A DNA stretch of 38,890 nt from Terriglobia bacterium (lineage in GTDB: Bacteria > Acidobacteriota > Terriglobia > Bryobacterales > Bryobacteraceae): positions 1 through 38,890 of the forward strand of contig JAIQFN010000056.1 of assembly GCA_020073265.1 (NCBI GenBank), read 5' to 3'. Shown piece by piece: positions 1-7,874 of the stretch. The notes under the pieces are model-generated. The model was not told the DNA's origin, searched no databases, and saw only the letters and a list, made by a program, of their open reading frames with translations. How positions within the stretch are numbered: position 1 is the stretch's first letter; every line of letters starts with the position of its first letter. The position numbers were made by a program, and so were the translations under genes.

Positions 1-976
1 CGAATTGCAGTGGCGCTGGAACACGACGCCGCGTCCCGGTGAACCCGGCGCCGAAACTTGGCCCACCAAGGCATCCATGGAACACGGCGGCGGCATGACC
101 TGGATGTCCGGCACCTACGATCCGGAGTTGAACCTATATTATTTCGGCACCGGGAATCCGAATCCCGTTCATGCGGCGCAGAGCCGCAAGGGCGACAACT
201 TGTACACGTGCTCGATCGTCGCGTTGAATCCGGACACCGGCAAGATGGTCTGGTACTACCAAATGTCGCCGCACGACACGCACGATTGGGACAACACCGA
301 GACGCCCGTCCTGATCGACGGTGTCTTCAACGGACAACCGCGCAAGTTGCTGGCGCAGGCCGCGCGCAACGGCTACTTCACGCTGCTCGACCGGACCAAT
401 GGCAAGAACCTGCTCACGGCGCCGTTCGTCGACACGTTGAATTGGGCCAAGGGAATCGACGCGCAAGGCAAGCCGATGCCGAATCCTGCCAAGGAACCGC
501 GCACCGACGGCACGCTGGTGTCTCCGTCTTCGGACGGCGCGGCCAATTGGTTCGCGCCCTCGTTCAGCCCCGACACCGGCCTCTTCTATTTCAACGCCAC
601 CATGTCCTACGCGATCTACTATCTCACCGACACCGACGAGAATCCACAAGGATATGGCGGTCGAGATACCAGCCTCTGGTCGCGTCAGGTTCTGCAAGCC
701 ATCGACTATAAGACCGGCAAGGTGGCCTGGCGGCACGTCTATCCGAATCTGGGAGGCACGCGCAACGGTGTCCTCAGCACCGCGGGTGGTTTGCTTTTTG
801 CCGGCGACCCGACCGGGAATCTCATCGCCTACGATCCCGCCAATGGCCATCCGCTCTGGCACGCCGGTCTGCAAGCGCCGGCGTACAACGCGCCGATCAC
901 TTATGAACTGGACGGGCGGCAATACGTCGTGGTGGGCGGTGGCGACATGCTGTACGCCTTCGTGTTGCCGCAGTGA
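1..976 (+). CDS. PQQ-dependent alcohol/methanol dehydrogenase, C-terminal part (5' end outside window)
   Basis: Periplasmic quinoprotein that oxidises alcohols using pyrroloquinoline quinone. The reading frame is open from the window edge and ends at TGA 974-976, giving about 324 residues of a family that usually has 550-600, so the signal peptide and first propeller blades are missing. Family landmarks visible are GTGNPNP, GDNLYT and the Trp-docking repeat style ALNPDTGKMVWYYQ. The active-site stretch reads PHDTHDWDNTE: the first Asp (codon 284-286) aligns with the catalytic base and the Asp two residues later (290-292) with the extra metal ligand of lanthanide-type enzymes. There is no C-terminal haem motif CxxCH, so it is a simple quinoprotein, not a quinohaemoprotein. 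Family assignment is firm; substrate is unknown. Confidence 0.93.
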   Translation, partial: ELQWRWNTTPRPGEPGAETWPTKASMEHGGGMTWMSGTYDPELNLYYFGTGNPNPVHAAQSRKGDNLYTCSIVALNPDTGKMVWYYQMSPHDTHDWDNTETPVLIDGVFNGQPRKLLAQAARNGYFTLLDRTNGKNLLTAPFVDTLNWAKGIDAQGKPMPNPAKEPRTDGTLVSPSSDGAANWFAPSFSPDTGLFYFNATMSYAIYYLTDTDENPQGYGGRDTSLWSRQVLQAIDYKTGKVAWRHVYPNLGGTRNGVLSTAGGLLFAGDPTGNLIAYDPANGHPLWHAGLQAPAYNAPITYELDGRQYVVVGGGDMLYAFVLPQ

Positions 977-1001
977 TCGCGTTAGGCAGCGCTCCCCGCT
1001 C

Positions 1002-2126
1002 CTAGGCGCGCTTGCCGCGCAAGTACTGCTTCGGCCAGGGACCGTCCTGGCGCAGCTCGTCCGCGGCGCGTAGCGGCCAATACGGATCGCGAAGTAATTC
1101 GCGCGCCAGAAAAACCATGTCGGCCTGGCCGGTGCGCACGATGTGATCGGCCTGCTGCGGAGCAGTAATCAAGCCCACCGCCGCGGTCAGCAAACCGGCA
1201 TCCTTGCGAATGCGCTCGGCGAACGGAACCTGGAAGCCGGGTCCGAGCGGCACATGGATGCTGGGGAGGATCGCGGCCGACGAACAATCGATCAGATCCA
1301 CGCCGAGAGGACTGAGATCCATCGCGAGCCGGACCGAGTCGTCGATGGTCCAACCGCCCTCGGCCCAGTCGGTCGAGGAGATCCGCACGAACAGCGGCTG
1401 GCTGGAGGGCCAGACTCCCCGCACCGCCTGAACCACCTCGCGCAGCGCGCGCGTCCGATTCTCGAACGAGCCGCCGTAGCGATCGTTGCGAAAATTGCTG
1501 AGCGGCGAAAGAAACTCGTGCAGCAGGTACCCGTGCGCCGAATGGATCTCGACGATCCTGGCGCCGGCTTCCAAGGCACGCCGCGCCGCCGACGCAAATG
1601 CCTCGACCCCCCGCGCAATGCCTCGCTCATCGAGCGCCTCGGGCGTCGGATACTTTTCCGAGAACGGCACGGCGCTGGGAGCGACGATCGGTCTCCAGCC
1701 GTGCTCGGATTCCTCGAGCGCCCGGATACCGTTCCAGGGCACGTCGGTGCTGGCTTTGCGGCCGGCGTGCGCCAGTTGCATGGCGGGCACGGCTCCATGT
1801 TCTTCCACGAAGCGGAAAATCTTCGCGAGCATCGCGATGTGGCCGTCCGACCAGATCCCGAGGTCCTGCGGGCTGATGCGTCCTTCCGGAAGCACGGCCG
1901 CTGCCTCGGCCATCACCATGGCGGCGCCGCCCACGGCCCGGCTGCCCAGATGCACGAAATGCCAGTCGTTCGCATAACCGTCCGTGCTCGAGTACTGGCA
2001 CATCGGCGATACGCCGATGCGATTTCGCAAGCGGACCTCGCGAATCTGAAGCGGCGTGAACAGATGAACGGGCTCGGTGGCCGGCTTGGCGGGCGCTTGC
2101 CCTTGGACTGCGGAGATGGTTGCCAT
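1002..2126 (-). CDS. Old Yellow Enzyme family NADH:flavin oxidoreductase (YqjM-like)
   Basis: FMN-dependent ene-reductase that reduces activated C=C bonds with NAD(P)H. The N-terminal LFTPLQIREVRLRNRI and the motif SPMCQYS carry the redox-tuning Cys typical of the YqjM (thermophilic-like) class. HAGRKAS, HSAHGYLLHEFLSP and NFRNDRYGGSFENR are the FMN- and substrate-binding signatures of the TIM barrel. About 374 residues from ATG 2126; an upstream in-frame GTG at 2156 would add ten residues, and the purine run AGAGAGG sits only one base before the ATG, so the start is not certain. It is divergent from coaD with no obvious functional link. Physiological substrate cannot be read from sequence. 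Confidence 0.92.
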   Translation of the reverse strand: MATISAVQGQAPAKPATEPVHLFTPLQIREVRLRNRIGVSPMCQYSSTDGYANDWHFVHLGSRAVGGAAMVMAEAAAVLPEGRISPQDLGIWSDGHIAMLAKIFRFVEEHGAVPAMQLAHAGRKASTDVPWNGIRALEESEHGWRPIVAPSAVPFSEKYPTPEALDERGIARGVEAFASAARRALEAGARIVEIHSAHGYLLHEFLSPLSNFRNDRYGGSFENRTRALREVVQAVRGVWPSSQPLFVRISSTDWAEGGWTIDDSVRLAMDLSPLGVDLIDCSSAAILPSIHVPLGPGFQVPFAERIRKDAGLLTAAVGLITAPQQADHIVRTGQADMVFLARELLRDPYWPLRAADELRQDGPWPKQYLRGKRA

Positions 2127-2188
2127 TCCTCTCTTTGTATCATTTTGCGAACGCACTTCACGGCAAATCTGGTAAACTAACCCACGCC

Positions 2189-2701
2189 TTGAGAACCAAG
2201 CCCGCCACCGTCGTGGCCATTTATCCCGGCTCCTTCGACCCGATCACCAACGGTCACCTGGACCTGATCCAGCGAGCTTCCACCTTGTTTGACAAACTCA
2301 TCGTCGCGATCCTGCGCAACGACGAGAAGCAAGCGCTCTTCAGCGTCGAAGAACGAACCGAGATGTTGCAGGAAGTAGTACGCGACTTCGCCGACGTGGA
2401 GGTTGCTTCCTTCAACGGCTTGCTGGTGGACTACGCGGCCGAGCGCGGGGCCAGCGTGATTCTGCGTGGCATCCGCGCCGTGTCGGACTACGAGTACGAA
2501 TTGCAGATGGCTCTGATGAATCGCCGCCTTCGACCGGAGATCGAAACGGTTTTCCTACTGGCGCGGGAAGCTCACTCCTTCATCAGCTCGCGGCTGGTGA
2601 AGGAAGTCATCCGGCTGGGCGGAAATATCGCCGGCCTCGTTCCCGCCTCCGTTGAGGGTAGACTAAGAAGAAGACTTCTAGGAGAACCCAGAGAGCCTTG
2701 A
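2189..2701 (+). CDS. coaD: phosphopantetheine adenylyltransferase (PPAT)
   Basis: Catalyses 4'-phosphopantetheine + ATP to dephospho-CoA, the penultimate step of coenzyme A synthesis; cytosolic hexamer. The nucleotidyltransferase motif AIYPGSFDPITNGH (T/HxGH type) opens the protein, followed by LRGIRAVSDYEYELQM and SFISSRLVKEV, all standard for PPAT. Starting at TTG 2189 gives 170 residues; starting at GTG 2213 gives 162, nearer the usual 160. Neither has a clear Shine-Dalgarno sequence, so the start is a judgement. The C-terminus is slightly longer and arginine-rich. The stop codon overlaps a possible TTG start of the following aminotransferase gene, suggesting cotranscription with it and the isomerase. 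Confidence 0.95.
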   Translation: MRTKPATVVAIYPGSFDPITNGHLDLIQRASTLFDKLIVAILRNDEKQALFSVEERTEMLQEVVRDFADVEVASFNGLLVDYAAERGASVILRGIRAVSDYEYELQMALMNRRLRPEIETVFLLAREAHSFISSRLVKEVIRLGGNIAGLVPASVEGRLRRRLLGEPREP

Positions 2702-2709
2702 CACCTCAC

Positions 2710-3891
2710 ATGCAAAGCACCTTGGACTTAGCCGAGCGGATTTCACGCATCAGTGAATCATCGACGATGAAAGTTGCGGCCGAAGCCGACCGCCTTCGCC
2801 GGGAGGGAATCGACGTGGTCGATTTCGGAGCGGGCGAACCCGATTTTCCGACTCCGGACAACATCAAGCGCGCCGCCATCGCGGCCATCGACGCCAATTT
2901 CACCAAGTACACGCCCACCGGCGGCACGCTCGAGCTGAAGAAAGCCATTTGCCAGCGCCATCACGTCGATTATGGAACCGACTACTCGCCGGCGGAGTGC
3001 ATGGTGAGCGTGGGGGGCAAGCACGCGATTTTTAACATGATGCAGGCGCTGATTGGTCACGGGGACGAAGTAGTCATTCCCGTGCCCTACTGGGTCACCT
3101 ACAAGGACGTGGTGAACTACGCCGGGGGCAAGTGCGTGTTCGTCGAATCGGACGAAGCCAACGGGTTCCAGGTGACGGCCGATGCGATCGCGCCGCACAT
3201 CAACAGCAGGACCAAGCTGCTGATCATCAACTCGCCCAACAATCCCAGCGGTTCGGTCCTGAGCCGCGCCGAGTTCGAGCGCATCTACAACCTGGTGGTG
3301 AAGAGCGGCATTCAGCTCATGACCGACGAATGCTATTGCCGCTTCCTGTATGAAGGCGAGCCATTCTCGATTGCGTCCATGCCCGGCGCCAAGGAGCACG
3401 TCGTGATCGCCGGATCGCTTTCGAAGACTTACTCGATGACCGGCTGGCGCATCGGCTTTTCGCTCGCACCCAAGTCGCTCATCGACGGGATGATGAAGCT
3501 GCAAAGCCATACCACGTCGAATCCGACTTCGGTTTCGCAAAAGGCTGCGATTGAGGCGCTGACCGGGCCGCAGGATTCGATCCCGGTCATGCTGGCCGAA
3601 TACCGCAAGCGCCGCGATTACGTGGTCCAACGGCTGCGCGCCATCCCGGGCGTCCGGATTGCCGAGCCAAAAGGCGCGTTCTACGCCTATCCGAACATCT
3701 CCGTGGGTTTCCGCAAGGGCATCTCATCGGCCTTGCAGTTCTCCGAGCGGCTTCTTTCCGAAGCTCACGTCGCCGTTGTTCCGGGCGAGGCATTCGGCAC
3801 CACCGAGCACGTGCGGATTTCGTACGCCACGTCGATGACCGAGCTGCAGCGCGGTCTCGACCGCATCGAGCAGTTCATCAGTGGCCGCTAG
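2710..3891 (+). CDS. class I pyridoxal-phosphate aminotransferase (aspartate aminotransferase type)
   Basis: Fold-type I PLP enzyme that exchanges an amino group between an amino acid (probably aspartate) and 2-oxoglutarate. GAGEPDFPTP, YTPTGGTLELKKAI, INSPNNPSGSV and SLSKTYSMTGWRIGF are textbook: the Lys in SLSKTY (residue 239) binds PLP and the conserved Arg near the C-terminus contacts the substrate carboxylate. 393 residues from ATG 2710, the normal length; an in-frame TTG at 2698 overlapping the coaD stop is an alternative start. The last 11 bases overlap the next gene, which begins at GTG 3881. Substrate range (Asp, Ala, Tyr or Kyn) is not resolved by sequence alone. Confidence 0.93.
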   Translation: MQSTLDLAERISRISESSTMKVAAEADRLRREGIDVVDFGAGEPDFPTPDNIKRAAIAAIDANFTKYTPTGGTLELKKAICQRHHVDYGTDYSPAECMVSVGGKHAIFNMMQALIGHGDEVVIPVPYWVTYKDVVNYAGGKCVFVESDEANGFQVTADAIAPHINSRTKLLIINSPNNPSGSVLSRAEFERIYNLVVKSGIQLMTDECYCRFLYEGEPFSIASMPGAKEHVVIAGSLSKTYSMTGWRIGFSLAPKSLIDGMMKLQSHTTSNPTSVSQKAAIEALTGPQDSIPVMLAEYRKRRDYVVQRLRAIPGVRIAEPKGAFYAYPNISVGFRKGISSALQFSERLLSEAHVAVVPGEAFGTTEHVRISYATSMTELQRGLDRIEQFISGR

Positions 3892-4675
3892 CGCGCCGCT
3901 CCGGCTTCCCACCAGATTTCTGGAGAAGGTCTGGGGCGCCACCGACTTGGCCCCCTGGTACCTGAATCAGGGAAAGAAGATCGGCGAAGTTTGGTTCGAG
4001 GCCGACGTTCCCCTGCTGGTGAAGTTCGTTTTCACGGGCGAGCGCCTGTCGGTTCAGGTCCATCCGGACGACGCATTCGCCGCGGCGCACGAAAAGTCAC
4101 TCGGCAAGACGGAAATGTGGTACATCCTGCGCGCGGACCCTGGCGCGCAACTGGCCATCGGTCTTCGCGAGACCATCGGCGCGGAACGGCTGCGCGAGTC
4201 CGCCTTGAGCGGCGAGATCGAGCGCCTGCTGAACTGGATCAATGTCGAAGCCGGCGACGCGTTCCTGATTCCGGCCGGCACGGTGCACGCCATCGGAGCG
4301 GGGCTGGCGATCTGCGAAATCCAACAGCATTCTGACGTCACCTACCGGCTCTACGACTATGGCCGCCCGCGCGAGCTGCATCTCGACAAAGCCGTTCAAG
4401 TGGCGTCCACGCAGGCGAACCGGATCAAATCGGTCCCGCTGCCGATCGATTGCCCCTACTTCCACACAGAACTGGCCAGGATCACTTCACCCATTCAATA
4501 TGTGCCGGCCTCCGACCGTTTTCATATTCTGGTTTTTGTCGCCGGACGCGGGTCGATTGCGGATCAGCCTTTTCAAGAAGGCGAGGCCTGGCTCATCCCG
4601 GCCGGCGCGGCGAAATTCACGATTCATCCCGACGACCCCGCGAAATTCCTGCGCACCTGGGTGCCGAATCGCTGA
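3881..4675 (+). CDS. manA: class I mannose-6-phosphate isomerase (short form)
   Basis: Zinc metalloenzyme of the cupin fold that interconverts mannose 6-phosphate and fructose 6-phosphate, feeding sugar-nucleotide and exopolysaccharide synthesis. The four zinc ligands of the family can be placed: Gln59 and His61 in VQVHPDD, Glu78 in KTEMWY, and His136 in PAGTVHAI. LYDYGR is also characteristic. At 264 residues it is the short bacterial form and lacks the helical insert of the long enzymes. The GTG start at 3881 lies inside the aminotransferase gene (11-base overlap), so translation is probably coupled. The enzyme family is clear; phosphoglucose isomerase side activity is possible in relatives. 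Confidence 0.9.
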   Translation: MAASAPLRLPTRFLEKVWGATDLAPWYLNQGKKIGEVWFEADVPLLVKFVFTGERLSVQVHPDDAFAAAHEKSLGKTEMWYILRADPGAQLAIGLRETIGAERLRESALSGEIERLLNWINVEAGDAFLIPAGTVHAIGAGLAICEIQQHSDVTYRLYDYGRPRELHLDKAVQVASTQANRIKSVPLPIDCPYFHTELARITSPIQYVPASDRFHILVFVAGRGSIADQPFQEGEAWLIPAGAAKFTIHPDDPAKFLRTWVPNR

Positions 4676-4691
4676 GGCACGGCGCCGATCG

Positions 4692-4850
4692 CTACCCGAT
4701 CCCCAACTCGTCCACCCGCTCGAGCGGTGTGCCGCACTGCCTGCAGATGATGGCCGCGCAGTCTCCGCACACCAGCGGATCCTGGATCGCTACGTGGCAG
4801 CGCGGGCAATACAATTCGTTCGCCGTTGGTTGAGTCGCTTCGTCGGCCAT
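4692..4850 (-). CDS. 52-residue zinc-ribbon microprotein
   Basis: Small reverse-strand gene read from ATG 4850 to the stop at 4692. The 52-residue product starts MADEA and contains two CxxC pairs plus further Cys (CPRC, CGDC, CRQC), a rubredoxin-like or zinc-ribbon arrangement, then ends TPLERVDELGIG. The even spacing of CxxC pairs and the absence of other cysteines argue for a real metal-binding protein and not a chance frame. A longer in-frame extension to 4955 is compositionally poor (Ala/Ser/Val repeats) and overlaps the lipoprotein gene, so the short start is preferred. Function unknown; such ribbons usually bind nucleic acid or a protein partner. It converges with the isomerase gene (16-base gap) and diverges from the SH3 lipoprotein. 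Confidence 0.72.
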   Translation of the reverse strand: MADEATQPTANELYCPRCHVAIQDPLVCGDCAAIICRQCGTPLERVDELGIG

Positions 4851-4897
4851 TACAGTTACACTAGCAACTGTTACACTGGCAGCAGAAGCTGCTGCTC

Positions 4898-6130
4898 GTG
4901 ATACTGCCTCGCGCCGCAATCTGCTTTCTGCTCGGCTTCCTGGTTTCTTGCTCAACCGAGACCAACCGGCCCATCTCGATTGGCGAAGCGTATGTAGGTC
5001 CCAGCACGCTCAAACTCCACCAGGATCTGAGCGCCAAGTCGGCCGTATCTGGGACCGTCAAGCATGGCGACAAGCTCGAGATCCTGGAATACCGGCGCCG
5101 CCTGGCCAGGGTACGGGGCCCGGACGGCGCGACAGGTTGGACCGACATGCGCCAGCTTCTCACGCCGGAACAGATGGCCTCGCTTCGCCACATGGCGGAC
5201 AGCGCAGCGCAATATCCGTCGCAGGGCGCCGCGACTGTGTACGATGCGCTCAACATGCATACCGAACCGAACCGGTCTTCGCCCAGTTTCTGGCAGATTC
5301 CGGAGAACGGAAAAGTCGACGTCATCGGCCACAAGCTGGTGCCGCGGTTTCAGCCGGTGGAGGAGCCCGCCCGGCCGGCGCCCCCAAAGCCAGCGCCCGC
5401 ACCGCGGAGGAAGGATCGTAACAAAGCGGCCACCAAGATCGCGCCGCCTCCTCCGCCTCCGGCGCCCAAACCACCAGCCGATTGGCTGGCCCTGTCGGTG
5501 CCAAAAGCTGAGACTCCGAAGCCAGCCTCTCCGGAAGCTCCCGCAGCCGAGCCGAAGCCGGTTGCGCCTGTGCCGATGGATGACTGGAGCCTGGTGCGCA
5601 CCGCGGACAACCGTACCGGCTGGGTGCTGACACGCATGCTCATCATGTCCATCCCCGACGACGTCGCGCAATATGCGGAGGGCCATCGCATCACCTCGTA
5701 CTTCGCCTTGCGACAAACCAAGGAAGACGATTCCGTCAAGAACGACTGGCTTTGGACCACCATCACTAAGGGCCAGGGGCCGTATGAGTTCGACAGCTTC
5801 CGCGTTTTCGTGTGGAGCCACCGGCATCGTCGCTATGAGACCGCCTACATCGAGCGCAATGTCGCTGGTCACTTTCCGGTAGAGGTCGATCGCACCGGCT
5901 CGGTGCCGCGATTTTCTCTGATCCTGGAATCGGACGATGGCCACCTGTTCCGGAAAACCTACACCTTTGAAGGCTTCCGGATTCGCATGGTGAGCAAGGA
6001 GCCGTATGTTGCGCCTCCACAAGTCGAGCCACCCAAGCCCGCGGCGAGTTTGCCCCAGCCGTCTGCCAGCACAACGCGCTCCCTGTATTCGAGGTTGAAG
6101 GATCGCGTGCGCCGCTTATTTCGAAGATGA
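4898..6130 (+). CDS. SH3-domain lipoprotein with proline-rich insert
   Basis: Predicted envelope lipoprotein, 410 residues, from GTG 4898. The signal peptide runs to the lipobox LVSC (Cys18). Residues about 30-88 form a bacterial SH3 domain (AYVGPSTLKLHQD ... GATGWTDM). A second SH3 begins at 113 (VYDALNMHTEPN) and is completed after residue 228 (DDWSLVRTADNRTGWV), interrupted by a roughly 75-residue Pro/Ala/Lys-rich segment (152-227). The C-terminal third is a beta-rich domain (SYFALRQTKED onward) I do not recognise, ending in a Ser/Arg-rich basic tail. SH3 domains of this kind usually bind peptidoglycan peptides. Its 3' end overlaps the convergent cyclotransferase gene by 15 bases. Exact role unknown. 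Confidence 0.82.
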   Translation: MILPRAAICFLLGFLVSCSTETNRPISIGEAYVGPSTLKLHQDLSAKSAVSGTVKHGDKLEILEYRRRLARVRGPDGATGWTDMRQLLTPEQMASLRHMADSAAQYPSQGAATVYDALNMHTEPNRSSPSFWQIPENGKVDVIGHKLVPRFQPVEEPARPAPPKPAPAPRRKDRNKAATKIAPPPPPPAPKPPADWLALSVPKAETPKPASPEAPAAEPKPVAPVPMDDWSLVRTADNRTGWVLTRMLIMSIPDDVAQYAEGHRITSYFALRQTKEDDSVKNDWLWTTITKGQGPYEFDSFRVFVWSHRHRRYETAYIERNVAGHFPVEVDRTGSVPRFSLILESDDGHLFRKTYTFEGFRIRMVSKEPYVAPPQVEPPKPAASLPQPSASTTRSLYSRLKDRVRRLFRR

Positions 6131-6907
6131 GCGGCGCGCCGGATGCGCTCCGGCCTTCGGAACTATTTTGATCTCGAACATTTTCGGCCAGAGTTTTCCG
6201 GTCACAAATAACCGGTCGCCCAACGCGTCGTAGGCGATTCCGTTCAGAACGTCGGTGTTTTCGGCGCGATCCGCCGCGCTCAGCAGTCCGGCCAGGTTCA
6301 CCCATCCGAGAACGCGGCCGGTCGCGGGCGCGATACGCACGATGCGATCCGTCTGCCAGACGTTGGCGTAGATCTCGCCCCGCACGCACTCCAGCTCGTT
6401 CAGAGATGTGACCGGCTTGCCCGCATCGCGAACCGTAATGCGCCGCTTCTCCCGCAGCGTCACGGGATCCCAGACGCGAATCTCCGGCGTGCCATCGCTC
6501 ATGAAGATGTCGCTGCCGTCATTGGCCAGCCCCCAGCCCTCACCGGAGTAGCTGAATGACCGCAAGCGCCGGAAAGAATTCTGATCGTATACGAAGCCGA
6601 TCTGAGAGCGCCAGGTCAACTCGAAGATCAGCTGATTGAACACTGTAATGCCCTCGCCGAAATACTGCGGGTCGAGACGAATTTCCTGCAACACTTCGCC
6701 GGTTTCAGGTTTCACCTTGCGCACTGTCGATTGACCGTTCAAGCCGGTGCCTTCGTATAGAAAACCGGCTCGAAATTCCAGACCCTGCGTGAAAGCGCCG
6801 CGGTCGTGCGGATACACGTGCACCACTTGATAGCCGTATTCGGGAGTTTGCGCCACCGCCGCCAGGAGACTCAGCAACCAACAGCACGCAATTCTCAAAC
6901 TAGGCAT
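6116..6907 (-). CDS. glutaminyl-peptide cyclotransferase (plant/bacterial type)
   Basis: Secreted or periplasmic five-bladed beta-propeller that cyclises N-terminal glutamine to pyroglutamate. A signal peptide (CCWLLSLLAAVAQT) is followed by the family signatures RGAFTQGLEF, YEGTGLNGQSTVRK, YFGEGITVF and TSLNELECVRGEIYANVWQ. 263 residues, normal length. The ATG at 6905-6907 lies within the end of the upstream dehydrogenase gene (8-base overlap), so the two are cotranscribed and probably translationally coupled. The last bases overlap the convergent SH3 lipoprotein gene. Confidence 0.9.
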   Translation of the reverse strand: MPSLRIACCWLLSLLAAVAQTPEYGYQVVHVYPHDRGAFTQGLEFRAGFLYEGTGLNGQSTVRKVKPETGEVLQEIRLDPQYFGEGITVFNQLIFELTWRSQIGFVYDQNSFRRLRSFSYSGEGWGLANDGSDIFMSDGTPEIRVWDPVTLREKRRITVRDAGKPVTSLNELECVRGEIYANVWQTDRIVRIAPATGRVLGWVNLAGLLSAADRAENTDVLNGIAYDALGDRLFVTGKLWPKMFEIKIVPKAGAHPARRSSSK

Positions 6908-7856
6908 GCAATAGCACCTTGATGACTCCGGATGAGGCGGCGCGGCGGAACGCCAGCGGCGCTTTCTCTAACGGCAACACGTCGGAGATCAAGCCGTCAA
7001 CCCGCACCTTGCCGCTCCGCAGTAACTGCAGCGCTGGCTGGAAACGTCCGCAGCGCGAGCCGACCAGCGTGATTTCGTTGACGATCACTGGCGCTGAGTC
7101 GATCTTCACCAGCCCGTGCACGGTGGACTTCATGATCACCGTTCCGCGCGGCCTGGTCATCGCGACGGCTTGACGCAAGCCTTCCGACGATCCGGTCGCC
7201 TCGATCACCCAGCCGTATTCCGCCGCCGGCAGTTTCCCGTTCCGCGCTGCTACCGTTTCGATCCCGGCCGCCGCCGCAATCCGCAGCTTCTCCTTATGCC
7301 TGCCATACTGGTGAACCTCGACGCCGCGCGCCTTCAAGACCTGCCCGATCAGCAAGCCTAGCTTCCCGTCTCCGAGCACGGCCACCGCAGCGCGCCGGGG
7401 AATCCGCACTTGATCCAGGATCTCGCACGCTGCCGCCAACGGCTCGATGAAGACCGCCTGCTCAGTCGAAACCTCACGCGGGACTCGATGCAGGTTTCGC
7501 TCAGGTAGCGTCAGGAATTCGCGGAACGCGCCGGGATGCTTCACGATCCCGAGCACCGTGCGGCCAGGACAGTGCCGTCCGAGACCACGCCGGCACCACT
7601 CGCATTCGCCGCAGCTCAGATTGATCTCACCGACCACTCGCTGCCCGATCCAAGCGCGATCGTCTGCCTCCACCACTTCGCCGACGAACTCGTGCCCAGG
7701 CGTGCCGCGAAACCCGTAGTAGCCGCGCTGCAGTTCGAGGTCCGTGTTGCAGATGCCGCCGTACAGCAGCCTGATCAACGCAAATCCTTCAGGACGACGC
7801 GGCCGCGCCTCGCGGCGCACCGATACCGAACCGTTGTCCAAACGAACCGCCAGCAT
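6900..7856 (-). CDS. zinc-dependent medium-chain alcohol/polyol dehydrogenase
   Basis: MDR-superfamily NAD(P)-dependent dehydrogenase, 318 residues. The catalytic zinc site is GGICNTDLE (Cys36) plus PGHEFVGEV (His55/Glu56); the structural zinc lobe is present with Cys82, Cys85, Cys88 and Cys96 (CGECEWC...C). The Rossmann turn reads VAVLGDGKLGLLIGQ. The overall pattern resembles glucose/threonine/sorbitol dehydrogenases with a shortened C-terminal part. It starts only 18 bases from the divergent threonine synthase start, so the two genes must share overlapping promoter sequence. First gene of a two-gene reverse operon with the cyclotransferase. Substrate unresolved. Confidence 0.9.
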   Translation of the reverse strand: MLAVRLDNGSVSVRREARPRRPEGFALIRLLYGGICNTDLELQRGYYGFRGTPGHEFVGEVVEADDRAWIGQRVVGEINLSCGECEWCRRGLGRHCPGRTVLGIVKHPGAFREFLTLPERNLHRVPREVSTEQAVFIEPLAAACEILDQVRIPRRAAVAVLGDGKLGLLIGQVLKARGVEVHQYGRHKEKLRIAAAAGIETVAARNGKLPAAEYGWVIEATGSSEGLRQAVAMTRPRGTVIMKSTVHGLVKIDSAPVIVNEITLVGSRCGRFQPALQLLRSGKVRVDGLISDVLPLEKAPLAFRRAASSGVIKVLLHA

Positions 7857-7874
7857 ATCGTGGATACTTTAATC

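Noticed and set aside
2698-2709. TTG 2698 as the aminotransferase start
   Set aside because: It overlaps the coaD stop and is possible, but ATG 2710 is kept as the plain start; the choice changes only four residues.
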